Of a DNA stretch of 64,000 nt, positions 33,917 through 42,748 are shown piece by piece. Source of the DNA: Staphylococcus xylosus (lineage in GTDB: Bacteria; Bacillota; Bacilli; Staphylococcales; Staphylococcaceae); NCBI RefSeq assembly GCF_002732165.1, contig NZ_MRZO01000004.1, positions 124,001-188,000 of the forward strand. Direction: 5' to 3'. The notes below the pieces were generated by a model. That model was not told the origin of the DNA. It made no database searches and saw only the letters and a list, made by a program, of their open reading frames with translations. How positions within the stretch are numbered: the stretch's first letter is position 1; the number at the start of each line of letters is the position of its first letter. The position numbers were made by a program, and so were the translations under genes.

Positions 33917-35866
33917 ATGAGAATTACCGAATTATTAACAAAAGATACAATTGCAATGGATCTTTCTTCAACAGAAAAGAATGGTGTCATTGACGAACTA
34001 GTTAATCAATTAGATAAAGCTGGAAAACTAAATGATGTGACATCTTTTAAAGAAGCAATCCATAACCGTGAATCTCAAAGTACAACAGGTATTGGTGAAG
34101 GCATAGCTATACCTCATGCTAAGGTTTCAGCAGTTACAACTCCAGCAATTGCTTTTGGGAAATCAAAAGCAGGTGTAGATTATCAGAGTTTAGATATGCA
34201 ACCAGCACATTTATTCTTTATGATTGCTGCACCTGAAGGCGGAGCACAAACGCACTTAGATGCATTAGCTAAATTGTCTGGTATTCTGATGGACGAAAAA
34301 GTTCGTGAATCATTACTTCATGCCAATTCACCTGAAGAAGTATTACAAATTATAGATCAGGCAGATGATGAAGCAACTGAAGAAGAAGCATCTGAAGAAG
34401 CGGCTCAAGGTGTTGCCACAGATAATGAAAATTCAAATGAACCATACGTTTTAGCAGTAACAGCATGTCCAACAGGTATTGCTCATACTTATATGGCACG
34501 TGACGCTTTGAAAAAACAAGCTGAGAAAATGAATGTTAAAATTAAAGTTGAAACAAATGGATCAGGCGGTATAAAAAATCATCTTACAGACGAAGATATT
34601 CAACGTGCATCAGGTATTATTGTAGCCGCTGATGTACATGTTGAGACAGATCGTTTTGACGGTAAGAATGTTGTTGAAGTACCGGTTGCAGATGGTATAA
34701 AACGACCAGAAGAATTAATTAACTTGGCACAAGATACATCTCGTAAACCATTTGTAGCCCGTAGTGGTAATACGGCGAGTGGTCAATCAACAAGCAATGA
34801 AAAACAAGGTGTCGGTAAAACGATATACAAGCATTTAATGAACGGTGTATCTAATATGTTGCCGCTTGTTATTGCTGGTGGTATTTTGATGGCAATTGCG
34901 TTCTTATTTGGCGCTAACTCTTTTGATCCAAAAAGTTCAGAATATAATGCTTTTGCTGAACAATTATGGAATATAGGTAATAAGAGTGCATTCATGTTAA
35001 TTATTCCAATACTTGCTGGTTACATTGCGCGCAGTATTGCAGATAAACCAGGCTTTGCAGCAGGTCTTGTCGGTGGTGTTCTAGCTAGCACAGGTGATTC
35101 AGGATTTATTGGTGGTATTCTTGCAGGTTTCTTAGCAGGTTACTTAACATTAGCTATTAAAAAATTATGTTCAGGTATGCCTCAAGCGTTAGAAGGTTTA
35201 AAACCAACACTTATTTACCCAGTACTTTCAGTTACGGTCACAGGGTTATTAATGATTTATGTCATTAATCCACCTGCATCATGGCTAAACAATACACTGT
35301 TGAACGGATTAGAAAGTTTATCGGGTACAAACATAATGTTACTTGGTTTAGTTGTTGGTGCAATGATGGCCATTGACATGGGTGGTCCGTTTAATAAGGC
35401 TGCTTATGTATTCTCTGTAGCAGCGTTGACAAGTGGTAATGCTGCTCCGATTACGGCAGCAATGATTGGTGGTATGGTACCTCCAATTGCTATTGCGACT
35501 GCAATGCTTATATTCCGTAAGAAATTTACAAAAGAACAAAAAGGTTCTGTACTACCGAACTATATCATGGGCTTATCATTTATAACGGAAGGTGCTATTC
35601 CATTTGCAGCTGCTGACCCAATTCGAGTTATACCTTCAATGATGGTTGGATCTGGTGTGGCTGGTGCTATTGCGTTAGGACTTGGTTCGGCAATTCAAGC
35701 ACCACATGGTGGTATTATTGTTATACTAGGTACAGACTTTGGTCACGTACTTCAATCATTAATTGCAATTATTATCGGTTCATTAATTGCAGCGATTATC
35801 TATGGTTTATTAAAACCTAAGTTAACACAAGACGAAATTCATACTTCTGAAGCTATGAATGATTAA
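33917..35866 (+). CDS. fruA: PTS fructose-specific enzyme IIABC
   Basis: A 649-residue three-domain permease. The IIA domain covers residues 1-145 with phospho-His67 (IAIPHAKV), an acidic linker (about 148-175) leads to IIB with phospho-Cys184 (ACPTGIAHTY), and the membrane IIC domain begins near residue 300 with about eight to ten helices. It imports fructose as fructose 1-phosphate for FruK. I take the ATG at 33917, preceded by GGGAGTG, one base after the fruK stop. Last gene of the operon, with a terminator at 35891-35945. Confidence 0.95.
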   Translation: MRITELLTKDTIAMDLSSTEKNGVIDELVNQLDKAGKLNDVTSFKEAIHNRESQSTTGIGEGIAIPHAKVSAVTTPAIAFGKSKAGVDYQSLDMQPAHLFFMIAAPEGGAQTHLDALAKLSGILMDEKVRESLLHANSPEEVLQIIDQADDEATEEEASEEAAQGVATDNENSNEPYVLAVTACPTGIAHTYMARDALKKQAEKMNVKIKVETNGSGGIKNHLTDEDIQRASGIIVAADVHVETDRFDGKNVVEVPVADGIKRPEELINLAQDTSRKPFVARSGNTASGQSTSNEKQGVGKTIYKHLMNGVSNMLPLVIAGGILMAIAFLFGANSFDPKSSEYNAFAEQLWNIGNKSAFMLIIPILAGYIARSIADKPGFAAGLVGGVLASTGDSGFIGGILAGFLAGYLTLAIKKLCSGMPQALEGLKPTLIYPVLSVTVTGLLMIYVINPPASWLNNTLLNGLESLSGTNIMLLGLVVGAMMAIDMGGPFNKAAYVFSVAALTSGNAAPITAAMIGGMVPPIAIATAMLIFRKKFTKEQKGSVLPNYIMGLSFITEGAIPFAAADPIRVIPSMMVGSGVAGAIALGLGSAIQAPHGGIIVILGTDFGHVLQSLIAIIIGSLIAAIIYGLLKPKLTQDEIHTSEAMND

Positions 35867-35890
35867 AATAGATGCTTGATAGTAAATAAG

Positions 35891-35945
35891 AAAAGCCAGA
35901 AAAGCTCATCTAATTGAGTTCATTTTCTGGCTTTTTTATATTATA
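35891..35945 (+). terminator. Terminator of the fructose operon
   Basis: 13-bp arms AAAAGCCAGAAAA (35891-35903) and complement (35933-35945) with a second small hairpin in the loop and a T run. Confidence 0.85.
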
Positions 35946-36055
35946 TGACTAGAAGTAAAAAGTTTTGAATATAATTAAGTGATTGAATTTGGTAAAATAT
36001 TAATAAAGTTGCAAAGAAATTAAAGAGATTAAATTAGCGTAAAGAAGGTAGAAAA

Positions 36056-37216
36056 ATGACTAAATATGTTATTGCAAATGGACGCATTTATACTGAAAAT
36101 GAAACGATAGAACAAGGTTACATTTTGATTGAAAATGGCAAAATTATACAAATTGCTGAAGGTGAATATCAAGGAGACTTAACAACCATCGATGTAAAAG
36201 GGCAACATGTGTTACCCGGTTTTATTGATATACATATGCATGGTGGCTATGGCGAAGACGCTATGGACGCTTCATTTGAAGGTTTAAAACATTTGTCAGA
36301 ATCATTATTATCAGAAGGTACAACGAGTTTCTTAGCTACAACAATGACGCAGTCTGATGAGAATATTATCAAAGCTTTAAAGAATATTGCGGACTATCAA
36401 GAACAACAAGATTCATTAAATGCAGCTAGTATTGTTGGGATACATCTAGAAGGACCGTTTATATCTGAGTATAAAGTAGGTGCTCAAAATCCAGCGTACG
36501 TTCAACGTCCTTCAGTTGAAAAGGTACAACAATTTCAAGAAATTGCTAACAATCAAATAAAAGTAATGACTTTTGCACCAGAAGTAGAAGGTGCAGATGA
36601 AACCTTATCAACATTACATGATCAAATTAATTTTTCTATTGGTCATACAGTGGCAACATTTGATGAAGTTAACGAAGCGGTAGCACAAGGGGCGAAGCAT
36701 GTGACACACCTTTATAATGCCGGTACACCATTCGAACACAGAAACCCAGGTTTATCTGGTGCTGCTTGGCTTAACGATGAGCTTAGCACAGAATCAATCG
36801 TTGATGGCATTCATTCACACCCTGCATCTGTAAAAATAGCCTATAAACAAAAAGGGAATAAACGTTTCTTTTTGATTACTGATGCTATGAGAGCAAAAGG
36901 TATGCCAGATGGTGAATATGATTTAGGTGGACAGAATGTGGTAGTTAAAGGTTCAGAAGCGAGACTGGCATCTGGTGCTCTTGCAGGTAGTATCTTGAAA
37001 ATGAATGAAGGATTAAAGAACCTAATAGCATATACAGGAGCGTCATTAGATGACTTGTGGCGTGTTACAAGTTTAAACCAAGCCATTGCATTGAAGATTG
37101 AAGATGACAAAGGAAGTATAGCCATAGGCAAAGATGCAGATATTGTAGTCGTCGATGATGATATTCAAGTTTTAACAACTATTAAATCAGGTAAAGTTCA
37201 CAACTTCAACTCATAA
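36056..37216 (+). CDS. nagA: N-acetylglucosamine-6-phosphate deacetylase
   Basis: A 386-residue amidohydrolase that removes acetate from GlcNAc 6-phosphate in amino-sugar use and cell-wall recycling. Metal ligands are recognisable: IHMHGG (His60 and His62), IHLEGPFI (Glu132), GHTVATFDE and THLYNAG with further His residues, and LITDAMRAKG with the catalytic Asp. AAGGTAG precedes the ATG. No nagB is adjacent; in staphylococci the two are unlinked. It stands between fruA and mpfA, as in S. aureus. Confidence 0.94.
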   Translation: MTKYVIANGRIYTENETIEQGYILIENGKIIQIAEGEYQGDLTTIDVKGQHVLPGFIDIHMHGGYGEDAMDASFEGLKHLSESLLSEGTTSFLATTMTQSDENIIKALKNIADYQEQQDSLNAASIVGIHLEGPFISEYKVGAQNPAYVQRPSVEKVQQFQEIANNQIKVMTFAPEVEGADETLSTLHDQINFSIGHTVATFDEVNEAVAQGAKHVTHLYNAGTPFEHRNPGLSGAAWLNDELSTESIVDGIHSHPASVKIAYKQKGNKRFFLITDAMRAKGMPDGEYDLGGQNVVVKGSEARLASGALAGSILKMNEGLKNLIAYTGASLDDLWRVTSLNQAIALKIEDDKGSIAIGKDADIVVVDDDIQVLTTIKSGKVHNFNS

Positions 37217-37358
37217 TTATTGAGCTTTAAAATATTTTTAAAATTGACTTTAACACCGATTTACGTTTCAATAATGTATTGGATTAACAAAATTATTGAT
37301 TGTAAAAATTACAAGAAATGTTCATTTTGTGATAAGATAAAAGAAATGCGTATTTTTA

Positions 37359-37479
37359 GGGAGGTGTCACAATGGGAAGGATGTAGTATGTCAAAAAGTA
37401 ATTAATAATAATATAAATACTTATATTCGGTCATCTATTGTGACACGATATTTTGGAGGTGAATCCCTAGAAATAGGGA
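37359..37479 (+). promoter_or_regulatory. Structured leader of mpfA
   Basis: GTGTCACAAT (37364-37373) pairs with ATTGTGACAC (37437-37446), and directly inside GGATG (37379-37383) pairs with CATCT (37432-37436), leaving a 5-base bulge. GGGAGG at 37359-37364 followed by ATG 37372 could start a four-codon peptide (MGRM) in the left arm. Downstream, TCCCTA-GAAA-TAGGGA (37464-37479) is a tetraloop hairpin between the ribosome site GGAGGTG and the gene start. I do not recognise a known riboswitch. Confidence 0.5.
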
Positions 37480-37484
37480 ACTAA

Positions 37485-38834
37485 TTGGAAACTGTGACCA
37501 TAATGAATTTAGTAATATTTTTTCTTTTAATAGCATTAACAACGGTATTCGTAGGCTCGGAATTCGCTTTGGTGAAAGTCCGCAGTTCTAGAATTGATCA
37601 ACTTGCATCAGAAGGTAATGGTAGTGCACGTGTAGTTAAAAAAATGATTAAAAATCTAGATTATTATTTATCTGCATGTCAGCTCGGTATCACTGTAACA
37701 TCTTTAGGATTAGGTTGGTTAGGTGAACCAACTTTTAATAAATTATTACACCCGTTATTCGAAGCGATCCACTTGCCAGACCCGTTAACGACAACAATAT
37801 CATTTATTGTTTCATTTATTATTGTGACTTATTTACATGTAGTACTAGGTGAATTAGCACCTAAAACGTTAGCAATACAACATACTGAAAAATTAGCATT
37901 GTTCTATTCAAGACCATTATTCTATTTTGGGGTTGTTATGAAACCATTAATTTGGTTAATGAATGGTTCAGCGAGAATGATTATTCGTATGTTTGGTGTT
38001 GATCCCGATGCTAATAATGATGCAATGTCAGAAGAAGAAATAAAAATAATAATCAACAATAGCTATAATGGTGGAGAAATTAATCAGACCGAATTAGCTT
38101 ATATGCAAAATATCTTTTCATTTGATGAAAGACAAGCTAAAGATATTATGGTACCACGTACGCAAATGATAACGATGAATGAACCATTTAACGTGGATGA
38201 ATTGTTAGATACAATCAAAAAACATCAATTTACTCGTTATCCTATTACGGCTGATGGTGATAAAGACCATGTAAAAGGATTTATTAATGTGAAAGAGTTT
38301 TTAACTGAATACGCTTCAGGTAAACAAATGAAAGTAAGTAATTATGTTCATGATTTACCTATGATTTCAGAAACAACACGCATTAGTGACGCATTAGTAC
38401 GTATGCAAAGAGAACATGTTCATATTTCTCTTATCATAGATGAATATGGTGGTACAGCTGGTATCTTAACAATGGAAGATATTTTAGAAGAAATTGTTGG
38501 AGAAATTCGCGATGAATTTGATGATGATGAAGTCAACGATATTGTGAAAATAACAGACAGTAGATATCAAATTAATGGTCGTGTATTATTAGATGACTTA
38601 CAAGATCAATTAGATATTGAGTTTGAAGATTCAGAGGATATTGATACGATTGGTGGTTGGTTACAAGCACACAATACGAATTTACAACAGAATGATTATG
38701 TTGATACTGAATATGATAGATGGGTTATTTCTGAAATTGATAACCATCAAATCATTACTGTTATTTTAGAATTGGAATATCATAAAAATAGACCAACACT
38801 AGAAGAAGAAGCCGAAGAAGAAGAAAATAATTAA
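37485..38834 (+). CDS. mpfA: MpfA, CNNM/CorC-type magnesium exporter
   Basis: A 449-residue protein with an N-terminal DUF21 membrane domain (about residues 1-190, four helices; SACQLGITVTSLGLGWLGEP and VVLGELAPKTLAIQ), a CBS pair (about 210-340; VPRTQM and LIIDEYGGTAGILTMEDILE) and a C-terminal CorC/HlyC domain. S. aureus MpfA at this locus and Bacillus YhdP export magnesium and protect against excess; older annotation calls them haemolysins. The start is unsure: TTG 37485 is 23 bases from GGAGGTG but a hairpin lies between, which shortens the effective distance; ATG 37503 fits Bacillus better but has a poor site. Leader structure suggests regulation. Confidence 0.9.
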   Translation: METVTIMNLVIFFLLIALTTVFVGSEFALVKVRSSRIDQLASEGNGSARVVKKMIKNLDYYLSACQLGITVTSLGLGWLGEPTFNKLLHPLFEAIHLPDPLTTTISFIVSFIIVTYLHVVLGELAPKTLAIQHTEKLALFYSRPLFYFGVVMKPLIWLMNGSARMIIRMFGVDPDANNDAMSEEEIKIIINNSYNGGEINQTELAYMQNIFSFDERQAKDIMVPRTQMITMNEPFNVDELLDTIKKHQFTRYPITADGDKDHVKGFINVKEFLTEYASGKQMKVSNYVHDLPMISETTRISDALVRMQREHVHISLIIDEYGGTAGILTMEDILEEIVGEIRDEFDDDEVNDIVKITDSRYQINGRVLLDDLQDQLDIEFEDSEDIDTIGGWLQAHNTNLQQNDYVDTEYDRWVISEIDNHQIITVILELEYHKNRPTLEEEAEEEENN

Positions 38835-39144
38835 AATATATCTATTAATGTAGAAGCGGGAGAGAAATCAATTTTTGATAAAATGATTTCTCTCCTATTT
38901 TTTGTATTGAAAATACGACTAAAGAAAGATTCGTTGAAGGCATTTTAGTTAATTTTGAAATTTCGTATTGCAATAGACTTTTCTTAATAGAAGAACTAAA
39001 AATTCAGCAAGGAAGCACGTTCAAATGGTTAACACGTTGAGCTCGATTAAAGATAAAAGTGTGAGATAGTATATTTTTATATCTATGCGTATTAAAATAA
39101 GGATATTACTTATATAAATAAAGTAATCGGAAAGGGGATTAACA
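38835..39144 (+). other. Intergenic region without a gene
   Basis: Contains the mpfA terminator at 38859-38895. The remaining about 250 bases before the aldo/keto reductase gene hold no ORF with a ribosome site and no clear motif. Confidence 0.55.
38859..38895 (+). terminator. Terminator of mpfA
   Basis: 12-bp arms GGAGAGAAATCA (38859-38870) and complement (38884-38895), then a T-rich tail. Confidence 0.82.
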
Positions 39145-39984
39145 ATGATAGAAGACGTATATTATTTAAATAATGGTTACCCAATGCCTAAAATTGGTTT
39201 AGGTGTTTATAAAATTACAGAGGAAGAGATGGAACCAGCTGTAACAGCAGCGTTAGAAGCAGGATACCGCGCATTTGATACAGCTTATTTTTATAAAAAT
39301 GAAATTGCATTAGGCAATGCATTGAAAAAATCAGACGTACCTAGAGAAGATCTATTTATTACATCTAAATTATGGAATGACTATCAAGGTTATGATCGAA
39401 CAATTGAATTCTTTACCAAATCTATTGAAAACCTTGGTACTGATTACTTAGATCTATTCTTAATACATTGGCCATGTGAAGCGGATGGATTATTTATTGA
39501 GAGTTATAAAGCAATGGAGAAATTATATGAAGAGGGACGTATCCGTGCCATTGGCGTATGTAACTTTAATCAACATCATTTAGAAAAGCTTATGGAAGCA
39601 ACTGAAGTTGTACCTGCTGTGAACCAGATAGAAGTGCACCCTAACTTCAATCAACAAGCATTACAAGAATATTGTGATAGCCATGATATTGCAGTTACTG
39701 CTTGGATGCCATTAATGAGAAATAGAGGTTTGCTTGAATATGATGTTATTACAAAATTAGCTGAACGTTATAATAAAACACCAGCTCAAATTGTACTACG
39801 TTGGCATCTAGCGCATAATAGATTAGTGATTCCAAAATCTAAGACGCCTGAACGTATTAAAGAAAATTATGATATCTTTGATTTTAGTTTAGAACTCACT
39901 GATATTGCTGAAATTGATAGCTTAAATAAAGATGAGCGCCAAGGCAATGATCCTGATAAGGTTCGTATAGGGACATTAAAATAA
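39145..39984 (+). CDS. Aldo/keto reductase (YvgN/2,5-diketogluconate reductase type)
   Basis: A 279-residue NADPH-dependent reductase. FDTAYFYKNE (Asp and Tyr of the tetrad near residues 46-51), ITSKLWND (Lys near 76) and FLIHWPCE (His near 109) give the catalytic tetrad, and IPKSKTPERIKEN is the cofactor-phosphate loop. It belongs to the branch with B. subtilis YvgN that reduces methylglyoxal and other aldehydes. GAAAGGGG is upstream of the ATG. Single-gene unit ending at 39993-40031. Confidence 0.9.
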   Translation: MIEDVYYLNNGYPMPKIGLGVYKITEEEMEPAVTAALEAGYRAFDTAYFYKNEIALGNALKKSDVPREDLFITSKLWNDYQGYDRTIEFFTKSIENLGTDYLDLFLIHWPCEADGLFIESYKAMEKLYEEGRIRAIGVCNFNQHHLEKLMEATEVVPAVNQIEVHPNFNQQALQEYCDSHDIAVTAWMPLMRNRGLLEYDVITKLAERYNKTPAQIVLRWHLAHNRLVIPKSKTPERIKENYDIFDFSLELTDIAEIDSLNKDERQGNDPDKVRIGTLK

Positions 39985-39992
39985 CTTTGAAC

Positions 39993-40031
39993 GAGACTAT
40001 GTATTCAATTGATTTTTGAATAGATAGTCTC
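39993..40031 (+). terminator. Terminator of the aldo/keto reductase gene
   Basis: 16-bp stem with one mismatch (39993-40008 and 40016-40031), then T-rich. Confidence 0.78.
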
Positions 40032-40354
40032 TTCTTTATTGTGTTGATGGTTTTTATTTTCAAATAATGGAAATAATTGATAGACTTAAAGTAACAATTT
40101 ATAACTTTTATAAGTTTATGTTTCAGTCAATATTAGCATTTTTATTAAAAATTCAATGAATAAATGATTATGTGTTTTTTTAAAATCATCTTAAAATTAA
40201 TTCGTTTTTAAAAAAACTTCGCTTAAAAGTTAAGTTTTAATATTTAGTATTAAGGCTATATAAAGATTATGTAAATCCAAATGATTTATATAGCATAATG
40301 ATGGTGGAAATTGATAAAGTAAAAATGAAGTAATTGAAATGAAGGTGTTTATAT
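40032..40354. other. Intergenic region before csbB without a gene
   Basis: Very AT-rich; no ORF with a ribosome site. I looked for a sigma-B promoter for csbB and found no GGGTAT-like -10. Confidence 0.5.
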
Positions 40355-41416
40355 ATGCAAATAAGAGTTATAGTACCTTGTTATAATGAAGGAGAAGTAA
40401 TAGTAAAAACGTATGAACGATTGACTGAAATATTATCGAAAGATAGTCAGGATCATCATTATGACTATGATTTATTATTTGTAGATGACGGAAGTAAAGA
40501 TAAGACCATTAATTATATTCAAGAGATGGCCACGAAAGATAAACATGTAAAATTTATATCCTTTAGCCGCAATTTTGGTAAAGAATCAGCAATGATTGCT
40601 GGATATCAGCATAGTGAAAATTGTGATGGCGTCATTATGATTGATGCAGATTTGCAACATCCACCTGAATTAATACCACAAATGATAGAAGGGTATATGG
40701 ATGGTTATGACCAAGTTATAGCCAAAAGAGACAGAACGGGTGAAAATCAATCTAGGAAAATGATGACAAAAATTTATTATAAATTAATAAATCATTTTGT
40801 AGAAGATATTAAATTAGAAGATGGCGTCGGAGATTTTAGATTGCTAAGCCAACGTGCCGTAAAATCGTTGACTCAATTAGATGAATATAATAGATTTTCC
40901 AAAGGATTGTATGAATGGATAGGTTACAATACTAAAGTCTTTAGTTATGAAAATGTTGAGCGTGAGGATGGAGAATCTAAATGGTCATTTAGTAAATTAT
41001 TAAACTATGGCATTGATGGTCTAATTTCATTTAATAACAAACCTTTACGTGCGATGATTTATCTCGGTCTAATTGTATTCTTTATTAGTTTATTATATAT
41101 CGGTTATATATCGGTAGGTATTATGATTAGAGGCGTTGAAACACCTGGTTATTTCTCTACAATTGCTGCTATATTATTACTTGGCGGTATACAACTCATT
41201 TCGATAGGGATTGTCGGTGAATATATCGGACGTATTTATTATGAAGTGAAGCAACGTCCAAAATATATTGTACAGGCTTCTAATTTCAAATGTGCTGATG
41301 AAACAAATCATCATAATATCACCCAAGATATCAATGACGATGTAGGAAGTAGTGAACGTAGAAAGTCTTCGAAAACACAAGATAAAAAGAAAAAAGAACT
41401 AATTAAAAGCAGATGA
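40355..41416 (+). CDS. csbB: CsbB-type membrane glycosyltransferase
   Basis: A 353-residue family-2 glycosyltransferase of the undecaprenyl-phosphate type. VPCYNEGEV and DDGSKDKT near the N-terminus, DADLQHPPE (about 98-106) and the ESKWSFSKL acceptor segment mark the catalytic domain; two membrane helices follow (about 228-250 and 263-290), then a Lys/Ser-rich tail of about 45 residues. In S. aureus and Bacillus, CsbB loads GlcNAc onto undecaprenyl phosphate and YfhO transfers it to lipoteichoic acid, made by LtaS. No yfhO is adjacent. GAAGGTG is the ribosome site. Confidence 0.88.
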   Translation: MQIRVIVPCYNEGEVIVKTYERLTEILSKDSQDHHYDYDLLFVDDGSKDKTINYIQEMATKDKHVKFISFSRNFGKESAMIAGYQHSENCDGVIMIDADLQHPPELIPQMIEGYMDGYDQVIAKRDRTGENQSRKMMTKIYYKLINHFVEDIKLEDGVGDFRLLSQRAVKSLTQLDEYNRFSKGLYEWIGYNTKVFSYENVEREDGESKWSFSKLLNYGIDGLISFNNKPLRAMIYLGLIVFFISLLYIGYISVGIMIRGVETPGYFSTIAAILLLGGIQLISIGIVGEYIGRIYYEVKQRPKYIVQASNFKCADETNHHNITQDINDDVGSSERRKSSKTQDKKKKELIKSR

Positions 41417-41477
41417 GTTTTAATTAGTCCTTGATTAAAATAAAAATAACGAATTTGTAAAATACAACGTAATAAGT

Positions 41478-41512
41478 AAGCGTCCGAGACAATCGTTATG
41501 TCCCGGACGCTT
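41478..41512. terminator. Bidirectional terminator; CGAGACA/TGTCCCG palindrome
   Basis: 14-bp arms with one mismatch (41478-41491 and 41499-41512), between convergent csbB and the GlsB-like gene. Confidence 0.8.
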
Positions 41513-41600
41513 TAGTCTTGGTACTCACAAAATCTCAATTAGACTTCTGTGAGCCACCCCATATTAATTTTAGTAAATCATTGCGTTTCATTATGGTTGA

Positions 41601-41855
41601 TTATTTTTTACGTAATTTACCGAAAATAAATGAAACGACTGCAACTAAAATAATTGTACCAAGTAATGCTGGGAAGATTGCGATGCCACCTAAGTGCCAA
41701 CCCCAGTCACCAAAAATCCATGAACCTACTGCTGCACCTACGACACCAGCAATAATGTTACCTAAAATCCCACCCGGGATATCTTTACCAACGATGCCAC
41801 CAGCTATCCAGCCGATTAAGCCACCGACAATTAACATAAGTATAAAGCCAAACAT
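41601..41855 (-). CDS. GlsB/YeaQ/YmgE-family membrane protein
   Basis: An 84-residue protein with three Gly-rich membrane helices, formerly called transglycosylase-associated protein: GGLIGWIAGGIVGKD at residues 11-25, GNIIAGVVGAAVGSWIF at 32-48 and a final helix. Members are common general-stress membrane proteins. AAAGGAGG lies upstream of the ATG. A sigma-B-like promoter at 41895-41920 supports stress induction. The gene occupies the place where sae genes would be expected in S. aureus. Confidence 0.88.
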   Translation of the reverse strand: MFGFILMLIVGGLIGWIAGGIVGKDIPGGILGNIIAGVVGAAVGSWIFGDWGWHLGGIAIFPALLGTIILVAVVSFIFGKLRKK

Positions 41856-41894
41856 AATTTAACCTCCTTTAAGAAATCATTTAACTGTTTATTT

Positions 41895-41920
41895 ATACCA
41901 CAAAATATAATATGTTAATC
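41895..41920 (-). promoter_or_regulatory. Sigma-B-like promoter of the GlsB-like gene
   Basis: On the minus strand GATTAA (41920-41915), a 14-base spacer and TGGTAT (41900-41895); one mismatch in each box to GTTTAA and GGGTAT. Confidence 0.5.
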
Positions 41921-42512
41921 ATTTATGTGAAAAAAATATATTCTGCCATAATAAGAAAAATATAAATAGTAAATGAACTATAATAAAGGCATACCAATAA
42001 GGCGTTAATAGCATCATTATCGTTAAAGCACCAATCATACATATTTGACCTATTAAAATTGGATGCTTGATACGTTGTAAAAGCTTAAGTTGCTCTTTTT
42101 CCTTTGGCTGAAAAGTACTATAGAACAATAAGATTGCGCCAATTAAGAAAATAGCAGGGGCTAAGTATGGAATAGACATATAATACGAGTCATGACTAGT
42201 GCTATATGTAAGAATTAATGATGTACTCATGATAATTGTCAAAATAATTGCAATGAATTTTTGATCTGTAATTTTATAAGCAGTTAGCTTACGATTTAAA
42301 TAAAGTTGTAATAAAGTCCAAATAAGTAATTGTGTAATTGTATAAAAGGCGATGTAATCATATTCACCGACTAGAAATAAATTAATAATACCGTTGAGTG
42401 TTATTGCAAGCAGTATAGAGCTAAACTTTAGTTGTTTGAAATTCTGACGATATAAATCAATGCCGAGCACAATTAATACCGTAGCTATATTTATAATTAT
42501 ATTAATTAGCAT
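41919..42512 (-). CDS. Membrane protein of unknown family, 197 residues
   Basis: About six hydrophobic helices covering most of the protein, with a short charged loop (QPKEKEQLKLLQRIKHP, about residues 134-150) before the last two. I do not recognise the family, and no catalytic motif stands out. AGGAGAG lies upstream of the ATG. It is on the minus strand between queE and the GlsB-like gene; the GlsB-like promoter overlaps its last bases, so the two are probably separate units. Together with the GlsB-like gene it fills the csbB-queE interval. Confidence 0.7.
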   Translation of the reverse strand: MLINIIINIATVLIVLGIDLYRQNFKQLKFSSILLAITLNGIINLFLVGEYDYIAFYTITQLLIWTLLQLYLNRKLTAYKITDQKFIAIILTIIMSTSLILTYSTSHDSYYMSIPYLAPAIFLIGAILLFYSTFQPKEKEQLKLLQRIKHPILIGQICMIGALTIMMLLTPYWYAFIIVHLLFIFFLLWQNIFFSHK

Positions 42513-42692
42513 GATGCTCTCCTAACTTAGATACTTCACTGCAATATTATAGCAATTAAGTGAAACTTAATCATTTAATTACATAATTTCTTCAAAGCAT
42601 CATCATTAAAATGAGATTAAAAATGATGTTAAATGCATAATAAAAATAATTTTACAGTGATGACCAACTATATATTTTTGCATCACTAAAAA

Positions 42693-42734
42693 GCGATTCG
42701 TTATATAGACAAAGAGCATTATACAACGGATCGC
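42693..42734 (-). terminator. Terminator of the queCDE operon
   Basis: 13- to 15-bp stem with one G-T pair and one mismatch (42693-42705 with 42720-42734) and TTTTT on the minus strand. Confidence 0.72.
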
Positions 42735-42748
42735 ATAGATTACACAAT

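Noticed and set aside
37220..37405. 61-residue ORF between nagA and mpfA
   Set aside because: No ribosome site, overlaps the leader stem of mpfA, composition is not protein-like.
41518..41862. 114-residue plus-strand ORF antisense to the GlsB-like gene
   Set aside because: Pro/Ile-rich mirror of a Gly-rich membrane gene; the minus-strand gene has the ribosome site and family match.
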